64,000 nt of DNA. Origin: Pseudomonas sp. CROZ-RG-20F-R04-15 (GTDB lineage: Bacteria > Pseudomonadota > Gammaproteobacteria > Pseudomonadales > Pseudomonadaceae). Position numbers and translations under genes: made by a program. Positions 33,938 to 42,347 of this stretch are shown piece by piece (position 1 is the first letter of the stretch; every line of letters begins with the position of its first letter). Where the stretch lies: the NCBI RefSeq assembly GCF_022662375.1, contig NZ_JAKNQL010000026.1, positions 1-64,000 on the forward strand, written 5' to 3'. The notes under the pieces were generated by a model, which was not told where the DNA came from, did no database searches, and saw only the letters and a program-made list of their open reading frames with translations.

Positions 33938-35641
33938 ATGCAGGCGCAAGAGCCGCTGACCATACTGATCGCCGAAGACAGTGCCGCCGACCGCCTGCTG
34001 CTCTCGACCATCGTCCGCCGCCAGGGTCACCAGGTCCTGACAGCGGCCAACGGGGCCGAGGCGGTCGATCTGTTTCGCCGCCAGCAACCCGATCTGGTCT
34101 TGATGGACGCGATGATGCCGGTCATGGATGGCTTCGAAGCCGCGCGGCAAATCAAGGCGCTGGCGGGCGAAACGCTGGTGCCGATCATCTTCCTCACGTC
34201 GCTGACTGAAAGCGAAGCGCTGGCGCGATGTCTGGAGGCGGGTGGTGACGACTTTCTGGCGAAGCCCTACAACCCCGTGATCCTCGCCGCCAAAATCAAG
34301 GCGATGGATCGCTTGCGCCGATTGCAGGCGACCGTGCTGCAACAGCGCGACCTGATCGCCAAACACCACGATTACCTGCTCAACGAACAGCGCGTGGCCA
34401 AAGCCGTGTTCGACAAGGTCGCGCACGCCGGCTGCCTGAGCGCGCCGAACATTCGTTACCTGCAATCTCCCTATGCGTTGTTCAACGGCGATTTACTGCT
34501 GGCGGCCTACACGCCGGCGGGTGACATGCATGTATTGCTCGGGGATTTCACCGGTCATGGCCTGCCGGCAGCAGTCGGGGCGATGCCCTTGGCCGAGGTG
34601 TTTTATGGCATGACCGCCAAGGGTTACGGCCTGGCGGAAACCCTGCGCGAAATGAACGCCAAACTCAAACGCATCCTGCCGGTGGACATGTTCTGTTGTG
34701 CGACGCTGCTCTGTCTGAGTTTTCAGCGACGTTCGGTCGAGGTGTGGAACGGCGGCATGCCCGACGGTTATCTGCATCGCATCGCCACGGGTGAGCGTGT
34801 GCCGCTGGCGGCGCGACATTTGCCGTTGGGCGTGTTGAGCGCGCAAGCGTTCGACGACTGTACGGAGGTGCATCCGATGGCTGCCGGTGATCGGGTGTTC
34901 CTGTTGTCCGACGGCGTGATCGACACCAGCGATGCCAGCGATCAGCTGTTCGGTGTCGAGCGTTTGCAGCGGGTGTTTGCCGCCAATCGTGAGCCGGATC
35001 GCTTGTTCGAGGATATCGAGCAGGCGCTGCGGGATTTTCGCGGCGAGGCCCGCGACGATGTCAGCATGGTCGAGGTCAGCCTGCTGGAACCGGCGCAGGT
35101 CAAGCCGTCGGCGCCGGTGTATTCCGACAGCGGCCAGTCTTGTCCGCTGGACTGGTCGGTGAGCTTCGAATTCCGTGGCGCGACGCTAAAGCGTTTCAAT
35201 CCGTTGCCGTACCTGTTGCAGTTGCTGCTTGAGGTGCATGGGCTGCGGGCGCAGAGTGGCGCTTTGTACAGTGTGCTCGCCGAGTTGTATTCCAACGCAC
35301 TGGAGCATGGCGTGCTGGGGCTGGATTCCGGTCTCAAGCGCGATGCGGCGGGTTTCGCTCGCTACTACCAGCAGCGCAATGAGCGGCTGGAAGCGCTGCA
35401 GGACGGTTTCGTGCGCGTGCATTTGCAGGTGCAACCGCAGGGCGAGGGCGGTTGTCTGGTGATTTGCGTGGAAGACAGCGGCAAGGGTTTTGATGTGGCG
35501 CGGGTCATGGGGCGGCCGCTGGACGGTGTCCGTTTGTCGGGGCGTGGCGTCAGTCTGGTCCGGCAATTGGGGCGCAACGCCAGTTGGTCGGACGAAGGTC
35601 GTAGTGCCCGCGTGGAGTTTTCCTGGGAGGTTGAGGCATAA
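33938..35641 (+). CDS. hsbR: fused response regulator / PP2C phosphatase / anti-sigma kinase, HsbR-like
   Basis: A 567-residue three-module protein. The receiver domain (1-125) has Asp57 in VLMDAMMPVMDG. A SpoIIE-type PP2C phosphatase (about 180-385) shows GDFTGHGLPAAVGAM and GDRVFLLSDGVID. The HATPase/anti-sigma kinase domain (about 420-565) shows LAELYSNALEHGVLG and DSGKGF. It controls HsbA by dephosphorylating and phosphorylating it, under input from HptB. An in-frame TTG at 33929 overlaps the hsbA stop; I prefer the ATG at 33938, though neither has a strong ribosome site. Confidence 0.88.
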   Translation: MQAQEPLTILIAEDSAADRLLLSTIVRRQGHQVLTAANGAEAVDLFRRQQPDLVLMDAMMPVMDGFEAARQIKALAGETLVPIIFLTSLTESEALARCLEAGGDDFLAKPYNPVILAAKIKAMDRLRRLQATVLQQRDLIAKHHDYLLNEQRVAKAVFDKVAHAGCLSAPNIRYLQSPYALFNGDLLLAAYTPAGDMHVLLGDFTGHGLPAAVGAMPLAEVFYGMTAKGYGLAETLREMNAKLKRILPVDMFCCATLLCLSFQRRSVEVWNGGMPDGYLHRIATGERVPLAARHLPLGVLSAQAFDDCTEVHPMAAGDRVFLLSDGVIDTSDASDQLFGVERLQRVFAANREPDRLFEDIEQALRDFRGEARDDVSMVEVSLLEPAQVKPSAPVYSDSGQSCPLDWSVSFEFRGATLKRFNPLPYLLQLLLEVHGLRAQSGALYSVLAELYSNALEHGVLGLDSGLKRDAAGFARYYQQRNERLEALQDGFVRVHLQVQPQGEGGCLVICVEDSGKGFDVARVMGRPLDGVRLSGRGVSLVRQLGRNASWSDEGRSARVEFSWEVEA

Positions 35642-35672
35642 TCCGCGCAATTCTTGATCAAGGAGTGAGCAA

Positions 35673-36020
35673 GTGGCTGACACACATATTGATCGCGAGG
35701 CGCTGAGCGTGCTGCGCGATGTCATGGAGGAGGGTTATCCGGAGCTTCTGGATACCTTTTTGACGGATTCCGAAAATCGCTTGGGCGAGTTGCAAAAGAC
35801 CTCGGATGCGAAGGCATTGTCGGAGCTTGCCCATAGCTTCAAGGGCAGCGCCAGTAACATGGGCGCTGTCCGGTTGGCGGTGCTCTGCCAGGAGTTGGAG
35901 TCGAACGCCAAAGACAAGAGTTCGGCGGAAATAGTCAAACTGGTCGCTGAGATCAGTGACGAATTTGCTGAAGTTCGCCCGGTCTACGAAAGAGAAAAAC
36001 ATCCCGCTCATACACACTGA
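35673..36020 (+). CDS. hptB: histidine phosphotransfer protein, HptB-like
   Basis: A 115-residue Hpt protein with phospho-accepting His54 in LAHSFKGSASNMGA. HptB receives phosphate from hybrid kinases and passes it to the HsbR receiver domain, feeding the Gac/Rsm and flagellar branches in P. aeruginosa. GTG start with aaggag upstream. A GC-rich hairpin (36030-36052) follows, but it has its T-run in the loop, so it is not a convincing forward terminator. Confidence 0.87.
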   Translation: MADTHIDREALSVLRDVMEEGYPELLDTFLTDSENRLGELQKTSDAKALSELAHSFKGSASNMGAVRLAVLCQELESNAKDKSSAEIVKLVAEISDEFAEVRPVYEREKHPAHTH

Positions 36021-36059
36021 TCCCATCGTCCGGCGCTTTTTTCAGGCGCCGGGCAAAAT

Positions 36060-36075
36060 TGGCCCGGCACTTGCA
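36060..36075 (+). promoter_or_regulatory. sigma-54 promoter of the fliK operon
   Basis: TGGCCCGGCACTTGCA matches TGGCACG-N4-TTGCW with one change and exact GG-N10-GC spacing, 50 bp before fliK. Confidence 0.85.
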
Positions 36076-36125
36076 GCTATCTCCCCCAACTGTACCTACG
36101 ATCCCAGTGCAGCGGAGACCGTTTC

Positions 36126-37487
36126 ATGCCTGCGACCCCCAACATCCTTCTTCAGAATGCCGCTCAGGCCAAGGCGCAAGCCGCCTCGGCCAAAACGTCG
36201 GCCATGGCCGTAGATACCGGGGATAAAGCCTCAAGCTTCGCGAAAGTGTTCGCCGATCAGGGATCGAGCAAGCCGGTTGCCAGCGCAGACAATTCGCCCA
36301 AATCGTCGCGTGACAAGGTCGCTGACAACAGCGGTAAAAAAGATATCGCCAAGGATCAGTCTGCCGCTGCGCAACCGGCGGTTGCCGATAGCGGCAACGA
36401 CTTGCCTGCCGATAAAACCACGGCGACCGATGACACTACCGCCAGCAGCGACGACAGCAGCAACACGGCCCAGACGCCGGTGGTTGATGCCGCGCCGGTT
36501 GACCCGACACTTGATCCGGCCTTGGTCGTTGCTGTGCAGCCGGTTGTCAGCGCGCCCGTAGTGCAAGCCCCGGCCGCCACCCAGCCCGAAGCCGAAACCC
36601 CCGCGCTCGCCGTTTTGCCGGGAGTGGTCAAAGATCCGGCACCGACCACCGACAGCGATTTCGACCCTTCGGCCGATCCCCTCGACTCGATGCCGGCCGT
36701 GCGCATGGCGATGGAGCAGGGCGGGCACATTTCCGCCGCCAGCCAGGCGCAACCAAAGTCTTCGCCGGCCCAGGCTCAGGCCGACGGCGAATTGACTGCG
36801 GCGCAGAACTTCGCTGCCGGCATGGCCAGCATGCTCGACGTGCAAGCCGACAAGGACAGCACCAGTCAGGGCGGCGACAAAGCGTTCAGCGGCTTGATCG
36901 ACGACGGCCTCAAAGATCTCAAGACAGCGACCAGCGATACCCGCGTCGATGACTTCGCCAACCGTCTGGCGGCGCTGACTCAGGCCGCCACGCCGAAGAC
37001 TGCGAACGCGGTGCCGGTGAATCAGCCGATCGCCATGCACCAGAGCGGCTGGACCGAAGAAATCGTCAACCGCGTCATGTATCTGTCGAGCGCCAATCTC
37101 AAGGCAGCGGACATTCAGTTGCAGCCAGCGGAGCTGGGGCGTCTGGACATTCGCGTGAACATGGTCCCGGACCAACAGACCCAGGTTACGTTCATGAGTG
37201 CGCACCCGAGTGTGCGTGAAGCGCTGGATGGTCAGATGCATCGCCTGCGCGACATGTTCAACCAGCAGGGCATGGGCCAGGTCGACGTCAGTGTCTCCGA
37301 CCAGAGCCGTGGCTGGCAGGGCCAGCAAGGTCAGGAACAGGCGCAGCAGGGCCAGAGTGGCCGCACCAGCGCTGCTGGCGGTCGCCTCGATTCGGCGGAT
37401 GAAGAGTTGGCGCCTGCCGCTATTGCTGAAGCTGCTGCGCAAACCACCAGCGTGATTGGCAGCAGCGCGGTCGACTATTACGCCTGA
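36126..37487 (+). CDS. fliK: flagellar hook-length control protein
   Basis: A 453-residue secreted ruler that switches export specificity when the hook is complete. A long Ala/Asp/Pro/Ser-rich, low-complexity N-terminal ruler (about 1-290) leads to the conserved FliK C-terminal domain (LQPAELGRLDIRVNM...FMSAHPSVREAL...LRDMFNQQGM, about 325-400) and a Gln-rich tail. It stands ahead of fliL as in P. aeruginosa, but here 600 bp of repeats separate the two genes. Confidence 0.93.
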   Translation: MPATPNILLQNAAQAKAQAASAKTSAMAVDTGDKASSFAKVFADQGSSKPVASADNSPKSSRDKVADNSGKKDIAKDQSAAAQPAVADSGNDLPADKTTATDDTTASSDDSSNTAQTPVVDAAPVDPTLDPALVVAVQPVVSAPVVQAPAATQPEAETPALAVLPGVVKDPAPTTDSDFDPSADPLDSMPAVRMAMEQGGHISAASQAQPKSSPAQAQADGELTAAQNFAAGMASMLDVQADKDSTSQGGDKAFSGLIDDGLKDLKTATSDTRVDDFANRLAALTQAATPKTANAVPVNQPIAMHQSGWTEEIVNRVMYLSSANLKAADIQLQPAELGRLDIRVNMVPDQQTQVTFMSAHPSVREALDGQMHRLRDMFNQQGMGQVDVSVSDQSRGWQGQQGQEQAQQGQSGRTSAAGGRLDSADEELAPAAIAEAAAQTTSVIGSSAVDYYA

Positions 37488-37500
37488 GCAAAATCAAGAG

Positions 37501-37981
37501 CCCCTCACCCTAGCCCTCTCCCGGAGGGAGAGGGGACTGATTGGGGGATGCTTGCGAAGCGCGCCGACCGGATACTGCTGCTGTGAATCCATAATCGACT
37601 CGGTCTTGCAGGTCGGTGTTTGACGTCTTGCACCTCGGTCGGCCCCCTGAAAACCCTCACCCTAGCCCTCTCCCAGAGGGAGAGGGGACCGATTGGGGGA
37701 TGCTCTTGAAGTACGCCGACCTGATACTTCTGCTGTGAATCCATAATCGACTTGGTCGTGCAGGTCGGTGTTTGACGTCTTGCACCTCGGTCGGCCCCCT
37801 GAAAATCCTCACCCTAGCCCTCTCCCAGAGGGAGAGGGGACCGATTGGGGGATGCTCTTGAAGTACGCCGACCTGATACTTCTGCTGTGAATCTCTAATC
37901 GACTCGGTCTTTCAGGTCGATGTTTAACGCAAGACACCTCGGTCGGCCCCCTCTCCCTCCGGGAGAGGGCTGGGGTGAGGG
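37501..37981. repeat. 152-bp tandem repeat array between fliK and fliL
   Basis: CTCACCCTAGCCCTCTCCC starts at 37504, 37656 and 37808, a constant 152-bp period over three copies. Each copy opens with a palindrome of pyrimidine/purine arms (CCCTCTCCC...GGGAGAGGGG) and continues with the same 115-bp body ending CACCTCGGTCGGCCCCCT. The fourth position (37947-37981) carries the palindrome in opposite orientation and closes the array. The rest of the 602-bp fliK-fliL gap holds no gene. Confidence 0.93.
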
Positions 37982-38089
37982 TGCCTTTGACTTTAGCGTT
38001 GTCTCCAGCACTACCGACACTTCTGGCATAACACTTGCTCTTGCCTTGCCGTGCGACTGTGAAAACCCGATTAGTGACGGATTATTGGC

Positions 38090-38593
38090 ATGGCGAAGAG
38101 CGAAACAGCAGCAGTGAAAGACCCCGCAACCAAAGGCAAACTCAAGCTGATCATTGTGATCGTGCTGGCGTTGCTGCTGGCCATTGGCGCGTCCGTGGGG
38201 GCGACCTGGTTCTTCATGCACAGCGCTCAGAGCAAGCCTGCCGAAGCCGCTGATGCAGCGCCTGTCGGCAAGCAGCCGGCGATTTTCGAGCCGATGGCGC
38301 CGGCCTTTGTCGCCAACTACAACCAGAACGGCCGTCAGCGCTACATGCAGGTGAGCATCACCATGCTGGCGCGTAATCAGGCCGATCTGGAAGCGCTCAA
38401 AGTGCACATGCCGGTGATCCGCAACAACCTGGTGATGCTCTTCTCCGGTCAGGATTTCGCCACTTTGGCGACCCCGGTCGGCCAGGAGATGTTGCGCCAG
38501 AAGGCCACAGCCAGCGTCCAGGAAGTGGCGCAGAAGGAGCTGGGCAAAGTGGTGATCGAACAGTTGCTTTTCACTAATTTCGTACTGCAGTAG
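38090..38593 (+). CDS. fliL: flagellar basal-body-associated protein FliL
   Basis: A 167-residue single-pass inner-membrane protein around the stator. The membrane helix is at about residues 18-41 (LIIVIVLALLLAIGASVGATW), followed by the periplasmic stomatin-like domain. First gene of the fliLMNOPQR-flhB block. Confidence 0.95.
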   Translation: MAKSETAAVKDPATKGKLKLIIVIVLALLLAIGASVGATWFFMHSAQSKPAEAADAAPVGKQPAIFEPMAPAFVANYNQNGRQRYMQVSITMLARNQADLEALKVHMPVIRNNLVMLFSGQDFATLATPVGQEMLRQKATASVQEVAQKELGKVVIEQLLFTNFVLQ

Positions 38594-38602
38594 GAACACG
38601 AC

Positions 38603-39571
38603 ATGGCCGTGCAGGATCTGCTGTCCCAGGATGAAATCGACGCGCTGTTGCATGGCGTCGACGATGGTCTGGTACAGACCGATAACGCTGCCGAACCCGG
38701 CAGTGTCAAAAGCTACGACCTGACCAGCCAGGATCGCATCGTCCGTGGACGCATGCCGACTCTGGAAATGATCAACGAGCGTTTTGCCCGTTACACCCGC
38801 ATCAGCATGTTCAACATGCTGCGCCGCTCGGCGGACGTTGCCGTTGGTGGCGTACAGGTAATGAAGTTCGGCGAATACGTGCACTCGCTGTACGTACCGA
38901 CCAGCCTCAACCTGGTCAAGATCAAACCGTTGCGTGGTACCGCGCTGTTCATCCTCGACGCCAAACTGGTGTTCAAACTGGTGGACAACTTCTTCGGCGG
39001 CGACGGCCGTCACGCCAAGATCGAAGGGCGTGAATTCACCCCGACCGAACTGCGCGTGGTGCGCATGGTGCTGGAACAGGCCTTCGTCGATTTGAAAGAA
39101 GCCTGGCAGGCGATCATGGAAGTCAATTTCGAGTACATCAACTCGGAAGTGAACCCGGCCATGGCCAACATCGTCGGCCCGAGCGAAGCGATCGTGGTCT
39201 CCACGTTCCACATCGAACTGGACGGCGGTGGCGGCGACCTGCACGTGACCATGCCGTACTCGATGATCGAGCCGGTACGCGAAATGCTCGACGCCGGTTT
39301 CCAGTCGGACCTCGACGATCAGGACGAGCGCTGGGTCAATGCCCTGCGCCAGGACGTGCTCGATGTCGACGTGCCGATTGGCGCCACCGTGGCTCGCCGC
39401 CAGTTGAAGTTGCGCGACATCCTGCACATGCAGCCGGGGGATGTGATCCCGGTCGAGATGCCGGACGAAATGATCATGCGCGCCAACGGCGTGCCGGCCT
39501 TCAAGGTCAAGATGGGCTCGCACAAAGGCAACCTCGCGTTGCAGGTGATCGAGCCGATCGAGCGTCGCTGA
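38603..39571 (+). CDS. fliM: flagellar motor switch protein FliM
   Basis: A 322-residue C-ring protein. The N-terminal CheY-P-binding peptide LSQDEIDALL is at residues 6-15, the FliG-contact middle domain has the GGDGRH loop, and the SpoA domain is C-terminal. CheY, also in this window, binds here to reverse rotation. Confidence 0.97.
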   Translation: MAVQDLLSQDEIDALLHGVDDGLVQTDNAAEPGSVKSYDLTSQDRIVRGRMPTLEMINERFARYTRISMFNMLRRSADVAVGGVQVMKFGEYVHSLYVPTSLNLVKIKPLRGTALFILDAKLVFKLVDNFFGGDGRHAKIEGREFTPTELRVVRMVLEQAFVDLKEAWQAIMEVNFEYINSEVNPAMANIVGPSEAIVVSTFHIELDGGGGDLHVTMPYSMIEPVREMLDAGFQSDLDDQDERWVNALRQDVLDVDVPIGATVARRQLKLRDILHMQPGDVIPVEMPDEMIMRANGVPAFKVKMGSHKGNLALQVIEPIERR

Positions 39572-39628
39572 AGCGGCGCTCCAACCCCCCAAGCATTTAA
39601 CTGAATTTTTGCCCGCCGAGGACAAATG

Positions 39629-40078
39629 ATGAACGACGATATGAACGCCCAGGACGACCAGGCACTGGCTGACGAATGGGCTGCTGCCCTGGAAGAAACC
39701 GGTGATGGTCAAGCTGACATCGACGCCCTGCTGGCCGCCGACGCAGCCAGCGGCTCGCGTCTGCCGATGGAAGAGTTCGGCAGCGTGCCGAAGAACAACG
39801 ATCCAGTGACACTGGACGGCCCGAACCTGGACGTCATCCTCGACATCCCTGTCTCGATCTCGATGGAAGTGGGCAGCACCGACATCAACATCCGCAACCT
39901 GCTGCAATTGAACCAGGGTTCGGTGATCGAGCTTGATCGTCTGGCCGGCGAACCGTTGGACGTGCTGGTCAACGGCACGCTGATCGCGCACGGTGAAGTG
40001 GTGGTGGTCAACGAAAAGTTCGGCATCCGCCTGACTGACGTGATCAGCCCAAGCGAACGCATCAAGAAGCTGCGCTGA
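39629..40078 (+). CDS. fliN: flagellar motor switch protein FliN
   Basis: A 149-residue C-ring protein with a long acidic N-terminal extension and the conserved SpoA domain at the C-terminus (VSISMEVGSTDINIRNLLQL...VLVNGTLIAHGEVVVVNEKFGIRL). Two adjacent ATGs (39626, 39629) are possible; the second is better spaced from gagga. Confidence 0.96.
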   Translation: MNDDMNAQDDQALADEWAAALEETGDGQADIDALLAADAASGSRLPMEEFGSVPKNNDPVTLDGPNLDVILDIPVSISMEVGSTDINIRNLLQLNQGSVIELDRLAGEPLDVLVNGTLIAHGEVVVVNEKFGIRLTDVISPSERIKKLR

Positions 40079-40531
40079 GTGAAACGGTTTCTCTGGGCTT
40101 TGCTGGCATTGCCATTGAGCGTGCTGGCCGCCGAGCCGTCGACAGCCACTACCGTGCCTGCTGCCACTGCGCCGATGGTCAACAGCGGCGTGGCCGGGCA
40201 ACTGACGCAACTGGTGTTCGGCCTGTTGCTGGTGCTGGGGGTGATCTTCTTTCTCGCCTGGCTGTTGCGCCGGGTGCAGCAGGCAGGTCCGGCCGGCAAG
40301 GGCCAGGTGATCGAGCTGATCGGTTCGCGCGCGCTCGGTCCGCGTGACCGTTTGCTGCTGGTGCAGGTCGGCAACGAGCAGATTCTGCTCGGCTTGAGCC
40401 CCGGCACTATCACCGCGCTGCATGTGCTCAAGGAACCGGTCGACGTGCCTGCGACCAGTGAAAAAGCGACCCCGGAATTTGCCCAGCATCTGCTGAAAAT
40501 TCTCGGCAAGGATCAGAAGGATAAGAAGTAA
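40079..40531 (+). CDS. fliO: flagellar export apparatus protein FliO
   Basis: A 150-residue membrane protein, weakly conserved as usual. The GTG start lies directly after the fliN stop. The N-terminus looks like a signal sequence (FLWALLALPLSVLAAE), and a membrane helix is at about 42-62 (LVFGLLLVLGVIFFLAWLL) before the cytoplasmic FliO domain. It assists FliP assembly. The stop overlaps fliP (TAATG). Confidence 0.93.
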   Translation: MKRFLWALLALPLSVLAAEPSTATTVPAATAPMVNSGVAGQLTQLVFGLLLVLGVIFFLAWLLRRVQQAGPAGKGQVIELIGSRALGPRDRLLLVQVGNEQILLGLSPGTITALHVLKEPVDVPATSEKATPEFAQHLLKILGKDQKDKK

Positions 40532-41289
40532 TGGGTGCGCTACGCATCGTCTTGACGCTGGCCCTGTTGCTGGCCGCGCCTTTGGCGTTCGCCGCCGATC
40601 CGTTGTCGATCCCGGCGATCACGCTGGGCACCAACGCCGATGGCGCGCAGGAGTATTCGGTCAGTCTGCAGATCCTGCTGATCATGACCGCCCTGAGCTT
40701 CATTCCGGCGGCCGTGATTCTGATGACCAGTTTCACCCGGATCATCATCGTCTTCTCGATCCTGCGTCAGGCCCTCGGCCTGCAACAGACACCGTCGAAC
40801 CAGATCCTCACCGGCATGGCGCTGTTCCTGACCCTGTTCATCATGGCCCCGGTGTTCGATCGGGTGAACAACGACGCGCTGCAACCGTATCTGGCGGAAA
40901 AACTCACCGCTCAGCAAGCGGTGGAAAAGGCCCAGGTGCCGATCAAGGACTTCATGCTCGCACAGACCCGCACCAGCGATCTGGAGCTGTTCATGCGTCT
41001 GTCCAAGCGCACCGACATCGCCACGCCGGATCAGGCGCCGTTGACCATTCTGGTGCCGGCGTTCGTCACCTCTGAGCTGAAAACCGCGTTCCAGATCGGC
41101 TTCATGATCTTCATCCCGTTCCTGATCATCGACCTCGTCGTGGCCAGTGTGCTGATGGCGATGGGTATGATGATGCTCTCGCCGCTGATCATTTCGCTGC
41201 CGTTCAAGATCATGCTGTTTGTGCTGGTCGATGGCTGGGCGCTGATCATCGGCACCCTGGCCAGCAGTTTTGGAGGTGTCTCGCCATGA
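40531..41289 (+). CDS. fliP: flagellar export gate protein FliP
   Basis: A 252-residue core gate subunit with a cleavable signal peptide (residues 1-21, ending AFA-AD) and four membrane segments. Family motifs are ILMTSFTRIIIVFSILRQALG and FIPFLIIDLVVASVLMAMGMMM. It overlaps fliQ by ATGA. Confidence 0.97.
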   Translation: MGALRIVLTLALLLAAPLAFAADPLSIPAITLGTNADGAQEYSVSLQILLIMTALSFIPAAVILMTSFTRIIIVFSILRQALGLQQTPSNQILTGMALFLTLFIMAPVFDRVNNDALQPYLAEKLTAQQAVEKAQVPIKDFMLAQTRTSDLELFMRLSKRTDIATPDQAPLTILVPAFVTSELKTAFQIGFMIFIPFLIIDLVVASVLMAMGMMMLSPLIISLPFKIMLFVLVDGWALIIGTLASSFGGVSP

Positions 41290-41555
41290 CGCCGGAAGTC
41301 GCGGTCGATATCTTTCGTGAAGCGCTGTGGCTGACCACCTTGATGGTCGCGATTCTGGTGGTGCCGAGCCTGTTGGTCGGCTTGCTGGTGGCGATGTTCC
41401 AGGCCGCGACCCAGATCAACGAACAGACCCTGAGCTTCCTGCCGCGTCTGCTGGTGATGCTGGTGACGTTGATCATCGGCGGTCCGTGGATCGTGCAGAC
41501 GTTCATGGAATACATCATCCAGTTGTACAAAAACATCCCGATGGTCATCGGCTAA
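41286..41555 (+). CDS. fliQ: flagellar export gate protein FliQ
   Basis: An 89-residue protein with two membrane hairpin helices and the family pattern VGLLVAMFQAATQINEQTLSF LP near the middle. The ATGA overlap couples it to fliP. Confidence 0.96.
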   Translation: MTPEVAVDIFREALWLTTLMVAILVVPSLLVGLLVAMFQAATQINEQTLSFLPRLLVMLVTLIIGGPWIVQTFMEYIIQLYKNIPMVIG

Positions 41556-41558
41556 GCC

Positions 41559-42344
41559 ATGCAATCGCTGCTTCAGCTGACCGACACCCAGATCAGTACC
41601 TGGGTGGCCTCGTTCATGTTGCCGCTGTTTCGCGTGGCGTCGATGCTGATGGTCATGCCGGTGTTCGGCACCACCCTGGTGTCGCGCCGGGTGCGCTTGT
41701 ATTTCGCCGTGGCCATTACCGTGGCGATTGTGCCGAGCCTGCCGCCGATGCCACCGGTCAGCCCGCTGGACCTGAGTGGCTTGATGTTGATTGCCGAGCA
41801 GATCCTCGTCGGCGCCGTGCTCGGGTTTTCCCTGCAGCTGTTTTTCCAGGCGTTTGCCGTGGCCGGGCAAATTGTCGCGATCCAGATGGGTATGGGCTTC
41901 GCCTCGATGGTCGACCCGGCCAACGGCGTCTCGGTGGCGGTGATCGGGCAGTTCTTCACCATGCTCGTGACGCTACTGTTCCTGTCGATGAACGGCCACT
42001 TGGTGGTCTTCGAAGTGCTCACCGAAAGCTTCACCACGCTACCGGTCGGCAGCGGTCTGATGACCGCGCATTACTGGGAGCTGGCTGGCAAACTCGGTTG
42101 GGTGCTGGGGGCGGCGTTGCTGCTGGTGTTGCCGGCGGTCACTGCGCTGCTGGTGGTCAACATCGCGTTTGGCGTGATGACCCGCGCCGCGCCGCAACTG
42201 AACATTTTCTCCATCGGTTTTCCGCTGACCCTGGTGCTTGGCCTGTTCATTGTCTGGGTCGGTCTGGCGGACATTCTCAATCAGTACCAGCCGCTGGCCA
42301 CCGAGGCCCTGCAGCTGCTACGCGAACTGGCACGGGCGCGCTGA
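41559..42344 (+). CDS. fliR: flagellar export gate protein FliR
   Basis: A 261-residue multispanning protein forming the gate with FliP and FliQ. The family motifs FFQAFAVAGQIVAIQMGMGFASMVDPANG and GVMTRAAPQLNIFSIGFPL are intact. Confidence 0.96.
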   Translation: MQSLLQLTDTQISTWVASFMLPLFRVASMLMVMPVFGTTLVSRRVRLYFAVAITVAIVPSLPPMPPVSPLDLSGLMLIAEQILVGAVLGFSLQLFFQAFAVAGQIVAIQMGMGFASMVDPANGVSVAVIGQFFTMLVTLLFLSMNGHLVVFEVLTESFTTLPVGSGLMTAHYWELAGKLGWVLGAALLLVLPAVTALLVVNIAFGVMTRAAPQLNIFSIGFPLTLVLGLFIVWVGLADILNQYQPLATEALQLLRELARAR

Positions 42345-42347
42345 GTC

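Noticed and set aside
36030..36052. Terminator after hptB
   Set aside because: The stem is good, but the T-run is in the loop and not after the stem in the gene's direction.
37505..37744. Minus-strand open frame in the fliK-fliL gap
   Set aside because: It encodes translated copies of the 152-bp repeat.
37501..37981. CRISPR array in the tandem-repeat region
   Set aside because: The whole 152-bp unit is repeated, with no unique spacers and no cas genes.
37895..40489. 864-codon minus-strand open frame opposite fliL-fliO
   Set aside because: Opposite four well-identified flagellar genes, His/Gln/Val-rich composition, no family pattern.
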